A stretch of 64,000 bases of DNA from Desulfoluna limicola. GTDB lineage: Bacteria > Desulfobacterota > Desulfobacteria > Desulfobacterales > Desulfolunaceae. Below are positions 63,601 to 64,000 of the stretch, one piece after another; the first letter of the stretch is position 1, and each line of letters opens with the position of its first letter. Location of the stretch: assembly GCF_021654575.1 (NCBI RefSeq), contig NZ_AP024488.1, forward strand, positions 3,929,501 to 3,993,500, read 5' to 3'. The notes beneath the pieces were generated by a model. The model ran no database searches. It saw only the letters and a list, made by a program, of their open reading frames with translations, and was not told the DNA's origin. The position numbers and the translations under genes are program-made.

Positions 63601-63616
63601 GTAAAGCCCCTCATAA

Positions 63617-63646
63617 CCGGGAAGGCCCGTTGCAAGGGGCCTCCCG
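63617..63646. terminator. Hairpin between convergent amidotransferase and DUF155 genes
   Basis: CCGGGAAGGCCC / GGGGCCTCCCGG stem with a one-base bulge and a seven-base loop, no T run. Possibly a weak terminator. Confidence 0.5.
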
Positions 63647-63687
63647 GACAGGGGGAAAATGACGTCATGGGATGAGATTCGTTCTGT

Positions 63688-64000
63688 TTAGAGGAGTCGG
63701 GAGATGAAGAGGTCGGCTACCTCGATGGCGATCAAAAGGATAATGATCCACTCGAGGCGCGAGCTCTCCCGGTTGTGGGAGAGTTCCGAAAACACCTGAA
63801 TATGGCTTTCAATGGTGTTGAGACGGGTGGAAATCCCTTTCTGACGAAAGGGAAGATCAAAATAGTCGGTTAGGCCTGTATCCAATCGCTCCAAGTCTTG
63901 GTTTTCCCAGACAATGGTGGAGACATCAAACACATAGACACAGCTGATGATCCGGTTGTGAGTATTGAGGGCCCGGCCGATCAACTCCTGGATTCGGCGC
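63688..64000 (-). CDS. C-terminal end of a DUF155/RMD1-family membrane protein (runs off the window)
   Basis: The frame is open through the right edge, so the start lies outside and the last 103 or so codons are present. The visible part reads RRIQELIGRAL (before the first possible TTG at 63984), then DYFDLPFRQKGISTRLNTIESHIQVFSELSHNRESSRLEWIIILLIAIEV. The R-LN-hinge followed by LEWIIILLIAIEV membrane helix is typical of DUF155 proteins related to yeast RMD1 and human RMND1. Function unknown in bacteria. Confidence 0.75.
   Translation of the reverse strand, partial: RRIQELIGRALNTHNRIISCVYVFDVSTIVWENQDLERLDTGLTDYFDLPFRQKGISTRLNTIESHIQVFSELSHNRESSRLEWIIILLIAIEVADLFISRLL

Overview
The window reads like the chromosome of a Gram-negative, GC-rich, anaerobic deltaproteobacterium (Desulfobacterota). 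Desulfobacterales or a Desulfoluna-like lineage is my best guess. The basis is the tig-clpP-clpX-lon run, an Lnt and LolA-like envelope system, a fused CobA-HemD enzyme next to hemC, selA for selenocysteine synthesis, an EFR-type flavodoxin-ferredoxin protein, and large sensor and chemotaxis proteins. No marker such as 16S rRNA is present, so the lineage is an inference. I see no phage, insertion-sequence transposase or CRISPR array.

Layout. 1-8.25 kb: a giant repeat-containing protein, cut off at the window's left edge, translationally coupled to an exported fibronectin type III protein. 8.65-11.9 kb: a STAND/BTAD regulator. 12.1-24.8 kb: a mix of envelope and signalling genes (LolA-like protein, chemoreceptor, a sensor kinase with a molybdopterin-fold periplasmic partner, AEC transporter, a Cys-rich small protein, a lipoprotein, a Tat-exported amidohydrolase). 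25.3-31.0 kb, minus strand: lnt, prfB (with its programmed frameshift), an HD protein, thiL and tatD. 31.5-33 kb: a STAS protein, tRNA-Pro and an amidase. 33.2-39.3 kb: tig, clpP, clpX, lon, then tRNA-Val and tRNA-Asp. 39.7-46 kb: rsmA and a DUF2062 protein (minus strand), a small winged-helix-like protein and an M16C peptidase. 46.1-51 kb: a DUF2520 protein, hisS, aspS and tRNA-Asn. 51.3-57.3 kb: a TPR protein, pyrF, a CheD-HDOD fusion, and selA overlapping gmhA. 57.4-64 kb: a zinc ribbon protein, hemC, cobA-hemD, moaA, the EFR-type protein, a class I amidotransferase, and the end of a DUF155 gene on the minus strand.

The most unusual thing here is not a gene. About eighteen copies or fragments of a short intergenic element lie between genes, often a few bases after a stop codon. 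Two unit types share the end GCCTCCGGCGGC. Unit A carries a small hairpin, then a long hairpin whose arms differ from copy to copy while remaining complementary, around a conserved loop (CCTCGTTCCTCGG). Unit B carries an A/T palindrome that also changes on both sides together. Conserved loop with covarying stems points to selection on a folded nucleic acid, either a structured RNA or a hairpin-mobilised element. I do not recognise the family.

Start codons were moved from the longest open frame wherever a ribosome binding site, a family alignment from memory or an intergenic repeat made the long version unlikely (for example thiL, moaA, lon, lnt, pyrF and the M16C peptidase). Three genes appear to start with TTG (thiL, aspS, pyrF).
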